In this document: positions 1 to 8,392 of the stretch, in pieces | Position numbering within the stretch: the stretch's first letter is position 1 | How the letters are laid out: the number at the start of each line of letters is the position of its first letter | Notes under the pieces: model-generated | The model's input: only the letters and a program-made list of their open reading frames with translations | Database searches by the model: none | Told to the model about the DNA's origin: nothing | Assembly (NCBI RefSeq): GCF_018327685.1 | Contig: NZ_BNEL01000001.1 | Coordinates: 2,046,001-2,110,000 of the forward strand | Direction of reading: 5' to 3' | Length of the DNA stretch: 64,000 nucleotides | Source of the DNA: Streptomyces sp. TS71-3 | GTDB taxonomy: Bacteria; Actinomycetota; Actinomycetes; Streptomycetales; Streptomycetaceae | Made by a program: the position numbers and the translations under genes

Positions 1-890
1 CCGTTGCCCCAGACGTCGTCGGTGCCCGAGTAGAGCGTCCCGGTGCCCGAGGTGCGGCCCGCCAGGTTGTACGTCTTGTGGTTGCCCCGGCCGGTGTCCG
101 TGAGGGTGTACGTCGAGCCGGAGTGCTGGGTGCCGAGGGTCACCGTGCCGCTGTACTCGGTGTTGCCGGTGCCCGTCTCGATGCCCTGGTAGCTGTACAG
201 CTGCTTGCCGGTGGAGGCGTCCGTGATGACGTGCAGCTGGTTCGGGGTGCCGTCGTCCTGGAGGCCGCCGACGACCGTCTCGTAGGCGAGCACCGGGCTG
301 CCCTGCGCCAGCCAGACCACCTTGCGCGGGGCCCTGTCGGCCCCGGCCTTCTCCGCGCCCTTCGCCGCGGCGGCGCTCAGCGCCTGCTTCTGGGCGGTCG
401 CGGGCTTGACGGTGGCGGTGGTGTCCACGGTCCCGAGGTGGGTCCGGACGGCGGGTGTGATGCCCTTGGCCGCTCCGGCGCCCGTGGAGTCGACGACGAG
501 GTCGCCGCCGAGCACCGGCAGGCCGTCGTACGTCCGCTCGTAGCGGGTGTGCAGCGTGCCGTCCGCGTCCTTGACGACGTCCCGCACGACCAGCTTCTCC
601 TTGGCACCGAGCCCGAGCTCCCGGGCGGTGTCACCGGTGGCGGCCGATGCCTGCTTGAGCAGCGCGGTGCGCTGGGCGGGGGAGAGGTCGACCGGCAGCG
701 CGCCCTTGTGGACGTTGCCGAGCGCCGGAGTGGGGTTGCCGATGGTGGCCTGCTGCGCGGGGTGCGCGTCGGCGGCGGCCACGCCCGCCTGGGCGCCGAT
801 CGACAGCAGCGCTGCGATGGCGACGAACACGCCGGCCGCCGTGGCCGGTCTGTGGGAGGCGCTGCCTCTTCGGGGGGTGTGTCTCAACAC
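1..890 (-). CDS. Secreted M4 (tholysin-type) zinc metalloprotease, N-terminal part, cut by window edge
   Basis: About 296 codons are visible and the frame runs off the left edge. The start is GTG at 890 with an AAGGAG box 6 bases upstream. Residues 1-40 form a Sec-type signal peptide: a basic start, then an Ala/Val-rich core ending near AGVAAADA. Then comes an FTP-type propeptide segment (RYERTYDGLPVLGGDLVVD) and a PepSY-like part (VVWLAQGSPVLAYETVV). These are the usual prodomains of bacillolysin/thermolysin-like proteases, which keep the enzyme inactive until export. The catalytic HExxH part would lie outside the window, so activity is inferred from the prodomain alone. Confidence 0.85.
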   Translation of the reverse strand, partial: MLRHTPRRGSASHRPATAAGVFVAIAALLSIGAQAGVAAADAHPAQQATIGNPTPALGNVHKGALPVDLSPAQRTALLKQASAATGDTARELGLGAKEKLVVRDVVKDADGTLHTRYERTYDGLPVLGGDLVVDSTGAGAAKGITPAVRTHLGTVDTTATVKPATAQKQALSAAAAKGAEKAGADRAPRKVVWLAQGSPVLAYETVVGGLQDDGTPNQLHVITDASTGKQLYSYQGIETGTGNTEYSGTVTLGTQHSGSTYTLTDTGRGNHKTYNLAGRTSGTGTLYSGTDDVWGN

Positions 891-954
891 GGACTCCTTC
901 TGCGTGGCTGCGGATGACGCGGCCAGGGTGGGCCGGACGGCGGGTGGCCGTCCG

Positions 955-1410
955 GGCACTACAGGGCGGAACCATGTGCGGACGTGCGGGTCTGCGCGCG
1001 GTGCGCGGTGCGGGTGCGCGTTTCCGCTCTGCGCTGTGCGCGGTCCGCTGTGCGCGGTGCGCTTGGCGCTGTGCGGGTGCGCTTTTGCGCCGCGTGCTGT
1101 GGGGGCGCGTGCTTTGGGCGCGGGTGGTCGTGCGGCGCTGGGGTTGTGCGGTGTGCGTGGCCGTGCGGTGCGCGCGGGTTCTGCGGTGTGGCGGTTGCTC
1201 TGCGGCGCTTGCGCTGCGGTGCGGTGCGCGCGGTCGTGCGGTACGCGTGCGCGTGGGGTGCGCTTGCGTGCGGGGTGCGCGTGCTCGTGAGCGCGTGTGG
1301 CGCGTGTGCAGGTGTTTCTGCGGTACCTACGGGTCGTGCGGTGCCGTGCGTTGCAGTGCAGTGCGGTGCAGTGCCGTGCGGCGCGTGCACAGCCCGGTCG
1401 TGCGGGCTCC
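955..1410. repeat. A-poor degenerate GCGGTGCG-type low-complexity tract
   Basis: About 450 bases upstream of the metalloprotease start consist almost entirely of G, C and T on the plus strand, with loose repetition of motifs such as TGCGCGGTGCG, CGGTGCGCG and GCAGTGCGGTGCAG. Several frames are open across it only because A is nearly absent. None has a credible ribosome site or domain, so I annotate no gene here. Confidence 0.7.
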
Positions 1411-1908
1411 GGCCGCCGGTGGGACAGGCCGGGCTGGGCGGCTCGATGGTGAACAAGCTGTGACCGAGCTGTGCAGTGGATGAGGGGAAGCGTGTCAGTC
1501 CGGCAACGGATTTGTCAGGAGCGCATCAATAGGTTGGCCGGAAAGGCTTGGTCGCGCGAGCGCCCCTGTTCGACCGGTCGGTTGGCTTGGAGGGGCCGCG
1601 TCTGCGAACGGTGGCGGTTTGCCCGGCGATGTCGTTCGACTGTCCGACCAGTGGCCCCGGCGGGGGTGTTCGAACGAGCGACCGGCGTCCCGGGTGGTGC
1701 CGTGTGACCGGATGACCCGTCGCCCGGATGATGGTGTTCGACCGGTGGCCTGTCGCGCGCTTGGCTCAGTGGCTGCCTTCCGCGTGACGGGGCGTCAGTC
1801 ATTCGGATACGCCGGGTTTGACTGGTTCGGCGCTCGTGAACGAATGGGGGCGAATCGCTCGTTCATGTCGCGATGGGCAACCGCGACATGCCGTGAAAGA
1901 GGTACCTG
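1411..1908. other. Gene-free spacer with GTTCGA-type short repeats before the Kelch-like gene
   Basis: No coding signal is seen. The spacer carries four imperfect copies of a GTTCGA motif followed by an ACCGGTCGG- or CCGGTGGCC-like sequence, near 1568, 1637, 1669 and 1736. Close to the downstream start there are two short inverted repeats: CGAAC-type around 1828-1865 and CGCGACATG/CATGTCGCG around 1863-1893. These may be operators for the gene at 1909. Confidence 0.45.
1863..1893. promoter_or_regulatory. Inverted repeat upstream of the Kelch-like gene
   Basis: CATGTCGCGATGGG is followed closely by CAACCGCGACATG. The arms CATGTCGCG and CGCGACATG are perfectly complementary, with a short spacer, 15-45 bases before the start codon at 1909. 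The element could be an operator or an mRNA hairpin covering the leader. No regulator can be named. Confidence 0.4.
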
Positions 1909-2466
1909 ATGCGGAGCAGCCGCCGGTCCGGCCGACGGGAACGCCTTGTGGAGCGGGTGTCGCGGCACCGTCGCGGCGCTCGGCGGTCGAGCAGGGGGCT
2001 CGTTCTCACCGCGCTGGTGCCCGTTCTCGCTCTGACGGCCCCGGCGGCGAACGCGCAGGGGGCGTGGTTCGACGTTCCCCCGGTGTCGGTCGCCCGGGCG
2101 ACTCTGGCGGGGGCCGCCGCGCCCTGCCCCGAAGCCGCGGACGGCTCCCGCAAGCAGGTGAAGGACGCCTGCGTGTACGCGTTCGGCGGGCTCTCGGCCT
2201 CGCCGACCGGCCAGGTCACCGTCTACGACACGGTGGAGGCGTTCGACCACGCCGCGAACGACTGGACGGCCTTGGCTCCGCTGCCGACCGCGCGCGGCCG
2301 GCTGGCGGGGGCGGCGGCTCCGTGTCCCACGGGGCTGAACGGCAGCCGCGGTGCCGCCAAGGAGACCTGCGTGTACGCCATCGGCGGCTCGAACCTCACG
2401 ACCGACTTCCTGAACACGGTGGAAGCACTCGCGGTGGGCTCCGGCAACACCGAACGAGCGCAATAG
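1909..2466 (+). CDS. Short secreted protein with Kelch-like repeats
   Basis: This 185-residue protein starts at ATG with a GAAAGAGG ribosome site. It has a long, very basic N-terminus, a hydrophobic core (residues about 31-47) and a probable cleavage after NAQ. The mature part holds two similar units, each with an ARATLAGAAAPCP- or ARGRLAGAAAPCP-like stretch, a Cys pair (APC...DACVYAFGG and APC...ETCVYAIGG), and a VEAFD or VEALA strand. This is a Kelch blade signature with an added disulfide-like Cys pair. Kelch propellers usually need five to seven blades, and only about two are present. It is either a truncated gene or a small two-blade secreted protein. The function is not known. Confidence 0.7.
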   Translation: MRSSRRSGRRERLVERVSRHRRGARRSSRGLVLTALVPVLALTAPAANAQGAWFDVPPVSVARATLAGAAAPCPEAADGSRKQVKDACVYAFGGLSASPTGQVTVYDTVEAFDHAANDWTALAPLPTARGRLAGAAAPCPTGLNGSRGAAKETCVYAIGGSNLTTDFLNTVEALAVGSGNTERAQ

Positions 2467-2540
2467 GGCGGTACGCGGCGGCTACCGTCGCGGCTACGGT
2501 CCCGGGTCGTTACGCGTAGAAGCCGTTTCGCATGCACTGC

Positions 2541-2600
2541 GCATTCGCATTCGCAGCCGCAGCCGCAGCCGCAGCCGCAGCCGCAGCCGCATCCGCAGCC
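2541..2600. repeat. GCAGCC hexanucleotide microsatellite
   Basis: About eight tandem GCAGCC units are flanked by degenerate GCATTC and GCATCC units. The tract lies in the gap between the Kelch-like gene and the convergent HxlR gene. It is not inside a supported gene. Confidence 0.8.
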
Positions 2601-2686
2601 GACGTCGCCGGGGAGCCGTGGCGGGCCCCGGTAGGGCGCGTTGCGCCGGTGTGAGGCGGCGCCCCCCTTCGGGCTCACCCGCCTCC

Positions 2687-3094
2687 TCACCCCGGCGGGT
2701 CGGCGCTTCCGCTCCGTGCCGCGTCCTCCTGGGCTTCGAGAAGCTCGTCACCGTGCTCGACCGCCCAGCATCCGAGCGCCCTCATGGGGCCCTCGACAAG
2801 GCTCTGCCCCAAGCCTGTCAGGCCGTACTCGACGCGAGGTGGCGCCTCGGCGTGTGCGTGGCGGTCGACCAGACCGCTGGAGAGCAGGCGGTGCAGGGTG
2901 TCGGTAAGAGCCTTGTCGCTGATGCCGCCGATCGCGGCACGCAGCTCGCGGCGTCGGCGCCGGCCCGTGCGGAGAGCCGCCAGCACGACGGGATCCCAGG
3001 TGTGGGCGAAGAGATCGGTGGCCGCGCGCACGCGGCAGTCGGCGACCAGCTCGTAGCAGCGGCCTTCGTGGTCAGTCATCTCGTCGCCCATCAT
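2687..3094 (-). CDS. HxlR-family winged-helix transcriptional regulator
   Basis: The protein has about 135 residues from ATG 3094; ATG 3091 or 3079, or GTG 3112, are also possible and no ribosome site settles it. The sequence follows the HxlR pattern: a DCRVRAATDLF segment containing the family Cys, then TWDPVVLAALRTG, RRRRELRAAIGGISDKALTDTL (recognition helix) and the wing, ending with YGLTGLGQSL. HxlR proteins often sense aldehydes or redox state through the N-terminal Cys. The gene diverges from the reductase at 3179, with a 16-bp palindrome between them, so the regulator probably controls that neighbour and itself. Confidence 0.85.
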   Translation of the reverse strand: MMGDEMTDHEGRCYELVADCRVRAATDLFAHTWDPVVLAALRTGRRRRRELRAAIGGISDKALTDTLHRLLSSGLVDRHAHAEAPPRVEYGLTGLGQSLVEGPMRALGCWAVEHGDELLEAQEDAARSGSADPPG

Positions 3095-3107
3095 CGCGCG
3101 GCCGTCG

Positions 3108-3123
3108 CGCACCGATCGGTGCG
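3108..3123. promoter_or_regulatory. Perfect 16-bp palindrome, candidate HxlR operator
   Basis: CGCACCGATCGGTGCG is a perfect palindrome in the 84-base gap between the divergent HxlR and reductase genes. A TAGCGT box at 3135-3140 could be the -10 of the reductase, which places the palindrome near its -35 position. Binding by the neighbouring HxlR protein is inferred. Confidence 0.5.
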
Positions 3124-3178
3124 TAACGCCTTCCCTAGCGTGAGTGCCCGACTGGCTGCCACGTGAGAGGAAGCGACG

Positions 3179-3832
3179 ATGCGCATCGGGATCCTGGGAA
3201 CGGGGACGCTGGCGGCGGCCTTGGGCGAGGGCTGGTCACGCGCGGGGCACGAGGTGTCGATCGGCGGGCGGTCGCAGGCCAAGGCCGAGAAGCTCGCCGG
3301 GCGGCTGGGCCGCGGAGCGCTCGCCGTCACGCCGCGTGAGGCGGCGATCGGGCGCGATGCGGTGCTGCTCGCCGTGTCCTGGGACGGAGTCGAGGACATG
3401 CTGGAACTGGTGGGCGCGTCCGACGGCTTGCTTGAGGGGACGCCGTTGATCGATCCCACGAACGCCGTCGCGCACGGTGTCGGCGTCCTGCTCACCGAGC
3501 ACGGCGAGTCGATGTCGAGGCGGATCGCCGGGCTTGCTCCGGGAGCACATGTCGTCAAGGCATTCCACCTCTTTCCCGCAGGTCAGTGGACGAGCCCTCC
3601 GGGTGGCGGCTCCTCCGGCGTGGCTGTCGCGATGTGCGGCGACGATCCTGCGGCACTGCATGTCGTCGGCGAGCTGGTGCGTGACGTCGGCGGGACACCG
3701 GCGGTTCTCGGGGCGCTGGACCGCGTCCGCCAGCTGGAGGAGGTGGCGGGTTTCACCATCGGACTGGCGTTCGCGGGCTTCGACCCCAGCTCCGCGGTGC
3801 CTCGCGTGCCCTCGTCGCGGGTGATGGACTGA
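3179..3832 (+). CDS. NAD(P)-binding oxidoreductase of the F420:NADP reductase-like (FNO) family
   Basis: The 217-residue protein opens with MRIGILGTGTLAAALG, a Rossmann GxGxxxxxxG loop, followed by GGRSQAKAEKLAGRLG, where an Arg after the second strand suits NADP(H) binding. Later motifs are DAVLLAVSWDGV, PLIDPTNAV and VVKAFHLFPA, as in NPDP/F420-dependent reductases. The ribosome site GAGAGGAAG lies 5 bases before ATG. It is transcribed divergently from the HxlR regulator, an arrangement typical for a stress-inducible reductase. The true electron partner (F420 or another hydride acceptor) cannot be read from the sequence. Confidence 0.8.
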   Translation: MRIGILGTGTLAAALGEGWSRAGHEVSIGGRSQAKAEKLAGRLGRGALAVTPREAAIGRDAVLLAVSWDGVEDMLELVGASDGLLEGTPLIDPTNAVAHGVGVLLTEHGESMSRRIAGLAPGAHVVKAFHLFPAGQWTSPPGGGSSGVAVAMCGDDPAALHVVGELVRDVGGTPAVLGALDRVRQLEEVAGFTIGLAFAGFDPSSAVPRVPSSRVMD

Positions 3833-3868
3833 CCCGCTTGTCCGAGGCCGCGACCCCCGGAACGAGAC

Positions 3869-6064
3869 TCAGCCGGCGACGCTCTCCCGCCAGGCGCGGT
3901 GCAGGTCCGCGAAGGCACCCGTGTCCGCGATCAGCTCCGCGGGCGGCCCGTCCTCCACGACGCGGCCGTCCGCCATGACGAGCACCCGGTCGGCGATCTC
4001 CACCGTGGACAGGCGGTGGGCGATGACCATCGCCGTACGGCCCCGCAGCACGGTGTCCATGGCACGCTGCACGGCCCGCTCGCCCGGGATGTCCAGCGAG
4101 CTGGTGGCCTCGTCCAGGATCAGCACCGCCGGGTCCGCGAGCAGCGCCCGTGCGAAGGCCACCAGCTGCCGCTGACCCGCGGAGATCCGGCCACCGCGCT
4201 TGCGTACGTCGGTGTCGTAGCCGTCGGGCAGTGACGCGATGAAGTCGTGCGCGCCGATCGCCTTCGCGGCCTGCTCGATCTCCTCCCGGGTGGCGTCCGG
4301 GCGCCCGATGGCGATGTTCTCCGCGACGGTGCCGGAGAACAGGAAGGCCTCCTGCGTCACCATCACGACGCCGCGCCGCAGGTCCGGTACCGAGAGGTCG
4401 CGCAGGTCCGTGCCGTCGAGCAGGACCCGGCCCTCGGTGGGGTCGTAGAACCGCGCCAGGAGCTTCGCCAGCGTCGACTTGCCCGCCCCGGTCGAGCCCA
4501 CCACGGCGACCGTCTGGCCGGCCGGGATGCGGAGGTCGAAGCGGGGTAGCACCTCGCCACCGGTGCGGTACGCGAAGCGCACGCCCTCGAACGTCACCGC
4601 GCGCCCCGGACGGCCCGGTTCCCGCTCCGGAAGGGACGTGGGAGAGGACGGCTCCGGCACGGAGGGCTTCTGCGCCAGCAGGCCCGCGATCTTCTCCAGG
4701 GAGGCCGCCGCGGACTGGTAGGAGTTCAGGAACATCCCCAGCCGGTCGATCGGGTCGTACAGCCGCCGCAGGTACAGCACCGCCGCCGCCAGCACGCCCA
4801 GCGCCAGCGAACCGCTCGCGACCCGGTAGGCCCCCCAGAGGACGATCGCGGCGATCGCGGTGTTGGCCACCAGCCGCGAACCGACCACATAGCGGGCCAT
4901 CTCCAGCAGCGTGTCCCCGTTCAGCCGCTCATGACGCCGGTTGAGCACGCCGAACGCGGCGTCGTTCGCCTTCTCACGGCGGAACGCGCGTACCGGACGG
5001 ATGCCGTTCATCGTCTCCGTGAACTTCACGATGACGGCGGCGACCGCCGTGGACCGCAGCGCGAAGATCCGCCCCGCCCGCCGCCGGTACATGCGGACCA
5101 GCAGGTACAGCGGCACGAAGGAGACCACCGCGACCGAGCCCAGGCCGAGGTCGAGCCAGAGCAGCATCACCGAGATGTAGACGAACGACAGGATGACGGT
5201 GATGAGCTCCTGAAGCCCCTCGCTCAGCAGCTCCCGCAGGGACTCGACGTCCGTGGTGGACCGTGCGATCAGCCGCCCCGAGGTGTAGCGCTCGTGGAAG
5301 TCGATGCTCAGGGCCTGCGCGTGCCGGAAGATCCGGCCCCGCAGGTCGAGCAGCACGTCCTGGTTGACGCGTGCCGAGGCGATGATGAACGCGTACTGGA
5401 GTCCGCCGGAGGCGAGCGCGCAGAGCACGTAACCGCCGCCGACCGCCATCAGCGGGCCGTAGTCGTCGTGCCGGGCCGCCGGGGCGCCCCGGTCGATGGC
5501 GTAGGCGACCAGCAGCGGGCCCGCCTGCACGGCAGCCTGCTGGAGGAGCAGCAGCACCGTGGTGACCACGACTCTGGCGCGCATCGGTGCGAGCAGGGAG
5601 CGGAGCAGGGCGCCGGTGGCGCCCTTGGGGGAGGGGAGGGTGTCGTGGTCGAAGGGGTCGCCGGGGGCGTCGAGGGTGTCGGATGTGTCGGCGGTGTCGG
5701 GGGGTGCGGGGGTGCCGGGCTCTTCGGAGGTGCTGGGCTCTTCGGAGGTTCTGGGCTTCTCGGCGGTGGCGGGCTTTCGTTCCTCGGTGGTGGTGGAACC
5801 GTTCGTGGTGTCCGTGTCGTCCGCCGTGCCGGTGGCGTTCGTGCCGGTGGTCCCGTTGGCGTTCGCGCCGTTCGTGCCGGTGGTGCCGTTGGCGTGTGTG
5901 CCGTTCGCCTTGTCGGTGCCGTTCCCGTTCCCGTTCCCGTTCCCGTTCCCGTTCGCGTTCGCGGAGCCCGTGGCGCTCGTGCCGTTCGCCGTGCCGGTGC
6001 CCGTGGTGCGGCTCTCGTCGCCGTCGTCGGCGTCCGGTGCTGTGCTGGTGGACGCCGTGGTCAT
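3869..6064 (-). CDS. ABC exporter half-transporter (TMD-NBD), consensus Walker B half
   Basis: This 731-residue protein starts at ATG 6064, overlapping the TGA of the upstream half-transporter by four bases (ATGA). Residues 1-150 are a low-complexity Thr/Asn/Gly/Glu tail that includes five NG dipeptides coded by a hexanucleotide repeat. A type I exporter membrane domain of six helices follows, then an NBD with Walker A GSTGAGKST, Q-loop region TQEAFLFSG, signature ISAGQRQL (not LSGGQ), Walker B LILDEATSSLD and H-loop IAHRLST. The intact catalytic Glu combined with a degenerate signature is the pattern of one subunit of heterodimeric multidrug exporters. The partner is 6061-8136. The substrate is unknown. 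Confidence 0.9.
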   Translation of the reverse strand: MTTASTSTAPDADDGDESRTTGTGTANGTSATGSANANGNGNGNGNGNGTDKANGTHANGTTGTNGANANGTTGTNATGTADDTDTTNGSTTTEERKPATAEKPRTSEEPSTSEEPGTPAPPDTADTSDTLDAPGDPFDHDTLPSPKGATGALLRSLLAPMRARVVVTTVLLLLQQAAVQAGPLLVAYAIDRGAPAARHDDYGPLMAVGGGYVLCALASGGLQYAFIIASARVNQDVLLDLRGRIFRHAQALSIDFHERYTSGRLIARSTTDVESLRELLSEGLQELITVILSFVYISVMLLWLDLGLGSVAVVSFVPLYLLVRMYRRRAGRIFALRSTAVAAVIVKFTETMNGIRPVRAFRREKANDAAFGVLNRRHERLNGDTLLEMARYVVGSRLVANTAIAAIVLWGAYRVASGSLALGVLAAAVLYLRRLYDPIDRLGMFLNSYQSAAASLEKIAGLLAQKPSVPEPSSPTSLPEREPGRPGRAVTFEGVRFAYRTGGEVLPRFDLRIPAGQTVAVVGSTGAGKSTLAKLLARFYDPTEGRVLLDGTDLRDLSVPDLRRGVVMVTQEAFLFSGTVAENIAIGRPDATREEIEQAAKAIGAHDFIASLPDGYDTDVRKRGGRISAGQRQLVAFARALLADPAVLILDEATSSLDIPGERAVQRAMDTVLRGRTAMVIAHRLSTVEIADRVLVMADGRVVEDGPPAELIADTGAFADLHRAWRESVAG
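5928..5968. repeat. CGTTCC hexanucleotide repeat inside the ABC exporter gene
   Basis: Five to six tandem CCGTTC units, followed by CGCGTTCGCG-like decay, encode alternating Asn-Gly residues in the N-terminal tail of the 3869-6064 protein. Because the unit is six bases, gain or loss of copies keeps the reading frame and only changes tail length. Confidence 0.8.
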
Positions 6065-8136
6065 CGGTCCTTCTTCCCTTCGGGGGCGGATGCGGACGAG
6101 GAGGCGGCGGACGCCGCCCCGATCCGTGCCGCGTCCGGCGCGGGGGCGGGTGCGGGCGAGTCCGCCGTGCCCTCGGAGCCGGTGGCCGACATCAGCCAGG
6201 CGTAGGTGGGATTGCTGCGCAGCAGCTCCTGGTGCGTGCCGACGGCGGTGATCCGGCCCTGGTCGAGGAGGGCGACCCGGTCGGCGAGCAGCACCGTGGA
6301 GGGGCGGTGCGCGACGACGAGCGCGGTCGTGTCGGCGAGCACCCGGCGCAGGGCGGCCTCCACCAGCGCCTCCGTGTGCACGTCGAGCGCGGACAGCGGG
6401 TCGTCCAGCACCAGGAAGCGGGGGCGCCCCACGACCGCGCGGGCCAGCGCGAGGCGCTGCCGCTGCCCGCCCGACAGGCTGAGCCCCTGCTCGCCCACCT
6501 GCGTGGTGGCGCCTTCGGGGAGCTGGTGCACGAACTCCGCCTGGGACACCGACAGGGCGCGCCGCAACTCCGTGTCGCCCGCCGCTTCCGGGGCGCCCAT
6601 CAGCACGTTCTCCGCGACGCTCGCCGAGAACAGCGTGGGCTCCTCGAAGGCGACGGCGACCAGCGTGCGCAGACGCGCGCGTGGGATCGCCGTGATGTCC
6701 TCGCCGTCCAGGGTGATGCGGCCGCCGGTCGGCTCGTGCAGCCGGGGGACGAGGGCCGTGAGGGTCGTCTTGCCGCTGCCCGTGGCGCCCACCAGGGCCA
6801 TCGTCTCGCCGGGCGCGATGTGCAGGTCGATATGGCTCAGTACGGGCGGGGCGGTGGGCGGCGCGTCCGGGTAGCGGAACTCGACGGCCTCGAAACGGAG
6901 GCCGGAGGCGGTGGTCCGGGAGGCGGTCGCGGTGGCGGGAGCCGTGGACGTGGCCGGCGGGGTGGTGTTCCCCGGCGCGGTGGCGTTCCCCGGCGCGGTG
7001 GCGTCCGCCGGGTGCTCGGCCTTCGCGGGGAGGTCCGCCGTCTCCTGCTCCGCGTCCATCACCTCGAAGTAGCGTTCCGTCGCGGTCGCGGACTCCTGGG
7101 TCATGGCCAGCAGGAAGCCGATGGACTCGATCGGCCAGCGCAGCGCGAGGGCCGTGGAGAGGAAGGCCACCAGCGTGCCCGCGGACACCGTGCCGTCCGC
7201 CACCTGGAGGGTGCCGAGGACCAGCGCGGCGCCGATGGCCAGTTCCGGCAGCGTCATGATGACGGCCCAGATCCACGCGAGCAGCCGGGCCTTGGCCAGT
7301 TCCGTACCCCGCAGGGTGCGCGCGAGGGTGCGGAAGGCCATCGCCTGGCTGCGGTGCCGGCCGAAACCCTTGATGATGCGGATGCCGAGCACGCCCTCCT
7401 CGACGACCGTCGTCAGGTCGCCGACCTGGTCCTGCGCCTGGCGGGCCACGATGGAGTACCGGGTCTCGAAGTACGCGCACACCACCATGAGCGGCACGGC
7501 GGGAGCCAGCAGCACCAGCCCGAGGATCCACTGCTGGGCCAGCAGGATGACGACGCCGATCAGGATCGTCGCGCCGTTCACCAGCAGGAACGTCAGAGGG
7601 AAGGCGAGGAACATCCGGATCAGCATCAGGTCCGTGGTGCCCCGCGACAGCAGCTGCCCCGACGCCCAGCGGTCGTGGAAGGCGACCGGCAGCCTCTGGA
7701 GGTGGCCGTAGAGGTCGCTCCGCATCTCGGCCTCCACGCCCGCCAGCGGGCGCGCCACCAGCCAGCGGCGCAGCCCGAACAGGCAGGCCTCGGCGATGCC
7801 GAGCAGCAGCAGGTAGAGGGCGCCGAGCCAGACGCCGCCGGGGTCCCGGTGCGCCACCGGGTCGTCGACGATCCACTTCAGGACGAGCGGGATCACCAGC
7901 CCCACGCTGGACGCGACTATCGCGATGCCGGCCGCGGTGAGGAGCCGGACGCGCACCCGGCGCACGTAGGGCCACAAGCGCAGCAGCGAGCGCGCCGTGG
8001 AGTGGCCTCCGGCCGGCGCGGCCTGGGCGTCCGGCGCGGTGGGTGCCCCCAACGGGTCGGATGCGTCGGTCGCGGCCGTGGCCGGGGTCGCCCGCGCGGC
8101 GGGCTCGGGCAGCGTGGGTGCAGGGGTCTCGGGCAT
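6061..8136 (-). CDS. ABC exporter half-transporter (TMD-NBD), degenerate Walker B half
   Basis: The protein has 691 residues. A Pro/Ala-rich tail of about 45 residues precedes a six-helix type I exporter domain, which starts near LLRLWPYVRRVRVRLLTAAG. The NBD has Walker A GATGSGKTT (about residue 450), signature LSGGQRQR and H-loop VVAHRPST. Its Walker B reads LVLDDPLSALD, so the usual catalytic Glu is Asp. The partner gene has the reverse fault (good Walker B, altered signature), so the two proteins can form one consensus and one degenerate ATP site, as known for heterodimeric exporters such as BmrCD or TM287/288. It is the first gene of a two-gene operon. Confidence 0.9.
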   Translation of the reverse strand: MPETPAPTLPEPAARATPATAATDASDPLGAPTAPDAQAAPAGGHSTARSLLRLWPYVRRVRVRLLTAAGIAIVASSVGLVIPLVLKWIVDDPVAHRDPGGVWLGALYLLLLGIAEACLFGLRRWLVARPLAGVEAEMRSDLYGHLQRLPVAFHDRWASGQLLSRGTTDLMLIRMFLAFPLTFLLVNGATILIGVVILLAQQWILGLVLLAPAVPLMVVCAYFETRYSIVARQAQDQVGDLTTVVEEGVLGIRIIKGFGRHRSQAMAFRTLARTLRGTELAKARLLAWIWAVIMTLPELAIGAALVLGTLQVADGTVSAGTLVAFLSTALALRWPIESIGFLLAMTQESATATERYFEVMDAEQETADLPAKAEHPADATAPGNATAPGNTTPPATSTAPATATASRTTASGLRFEAVEFRYPDAPPTAPPVLSHIDLHIAPGETMALVGATGSGKTTLTALVPRLHEPTGGRITLDGEDITAIPRARLRTLVAVAFEEPTLFSASVAENVLMGAPEAAGDTELRRALSVSQAEFVHQLPEGATTQVGEQGLSLSGGQRQRLALARAVVGRPRFLVLDDPLSALDVHTEALVEAALRRVLADTTALVVAHRPSTVLLADRVALLDQGRITAVGTHQELLRSNPTYAWLMSATGSEGTADSPAPAPAPDAARIGAASAASSSASAPEGKKDR

Positions 8137-8144
8137 CAGTGGCG

Positions 8145-8150
8145 AGCCTA
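8145..8150 (-). promoter_or_regulatory. Candidate -10 box for the ABC exporter operon
   Basis: On the minus strand TAGGCT lies 8 bases before the ATG at 8136, so transcription would begin at or next to the start codon. I see no clear -35 consensus. Confidence 0.35.
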
Positions 8151-8392
8151 CGGTTTGCAGCTGACACCGCCCACCTAGTTTTGACCGTCCTTGGGCGGAC
8201 CGGCCTCGTCCTCTGGTCCTACTCCACCTGGGACTCCGCCTGGGAGGATTCGGGGCCGGAATCTCCCGGTCCGCGGGCCGCCCAGGTCCGGCCTCCCGCG
8301 AAGTCGTACTGGCGTATCAACCGATCGGACGATGCAGGGTTATGGCGTGATGGCCGATGTGGGGGCGGGACCGCCGCCGGGATCCTCGAAGC

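Noticed and set aside
955..1456. Genes in the A-poor tract
   Set aside because: Three frames are open at the same time with Arg/Gly/Cys/Val-rich translations; the openness comes from lack of A, not from coding.
5587..8178. Long open frame of 863 codons on the plus strand opposite the ABC exporter genes
   Set aside because: Its translation is Arg/Gly/Pro-rich low-complexity sequence, and it lies exactly opposite two clear ABC genes. In high-GC DNA such shadow frames are expected.
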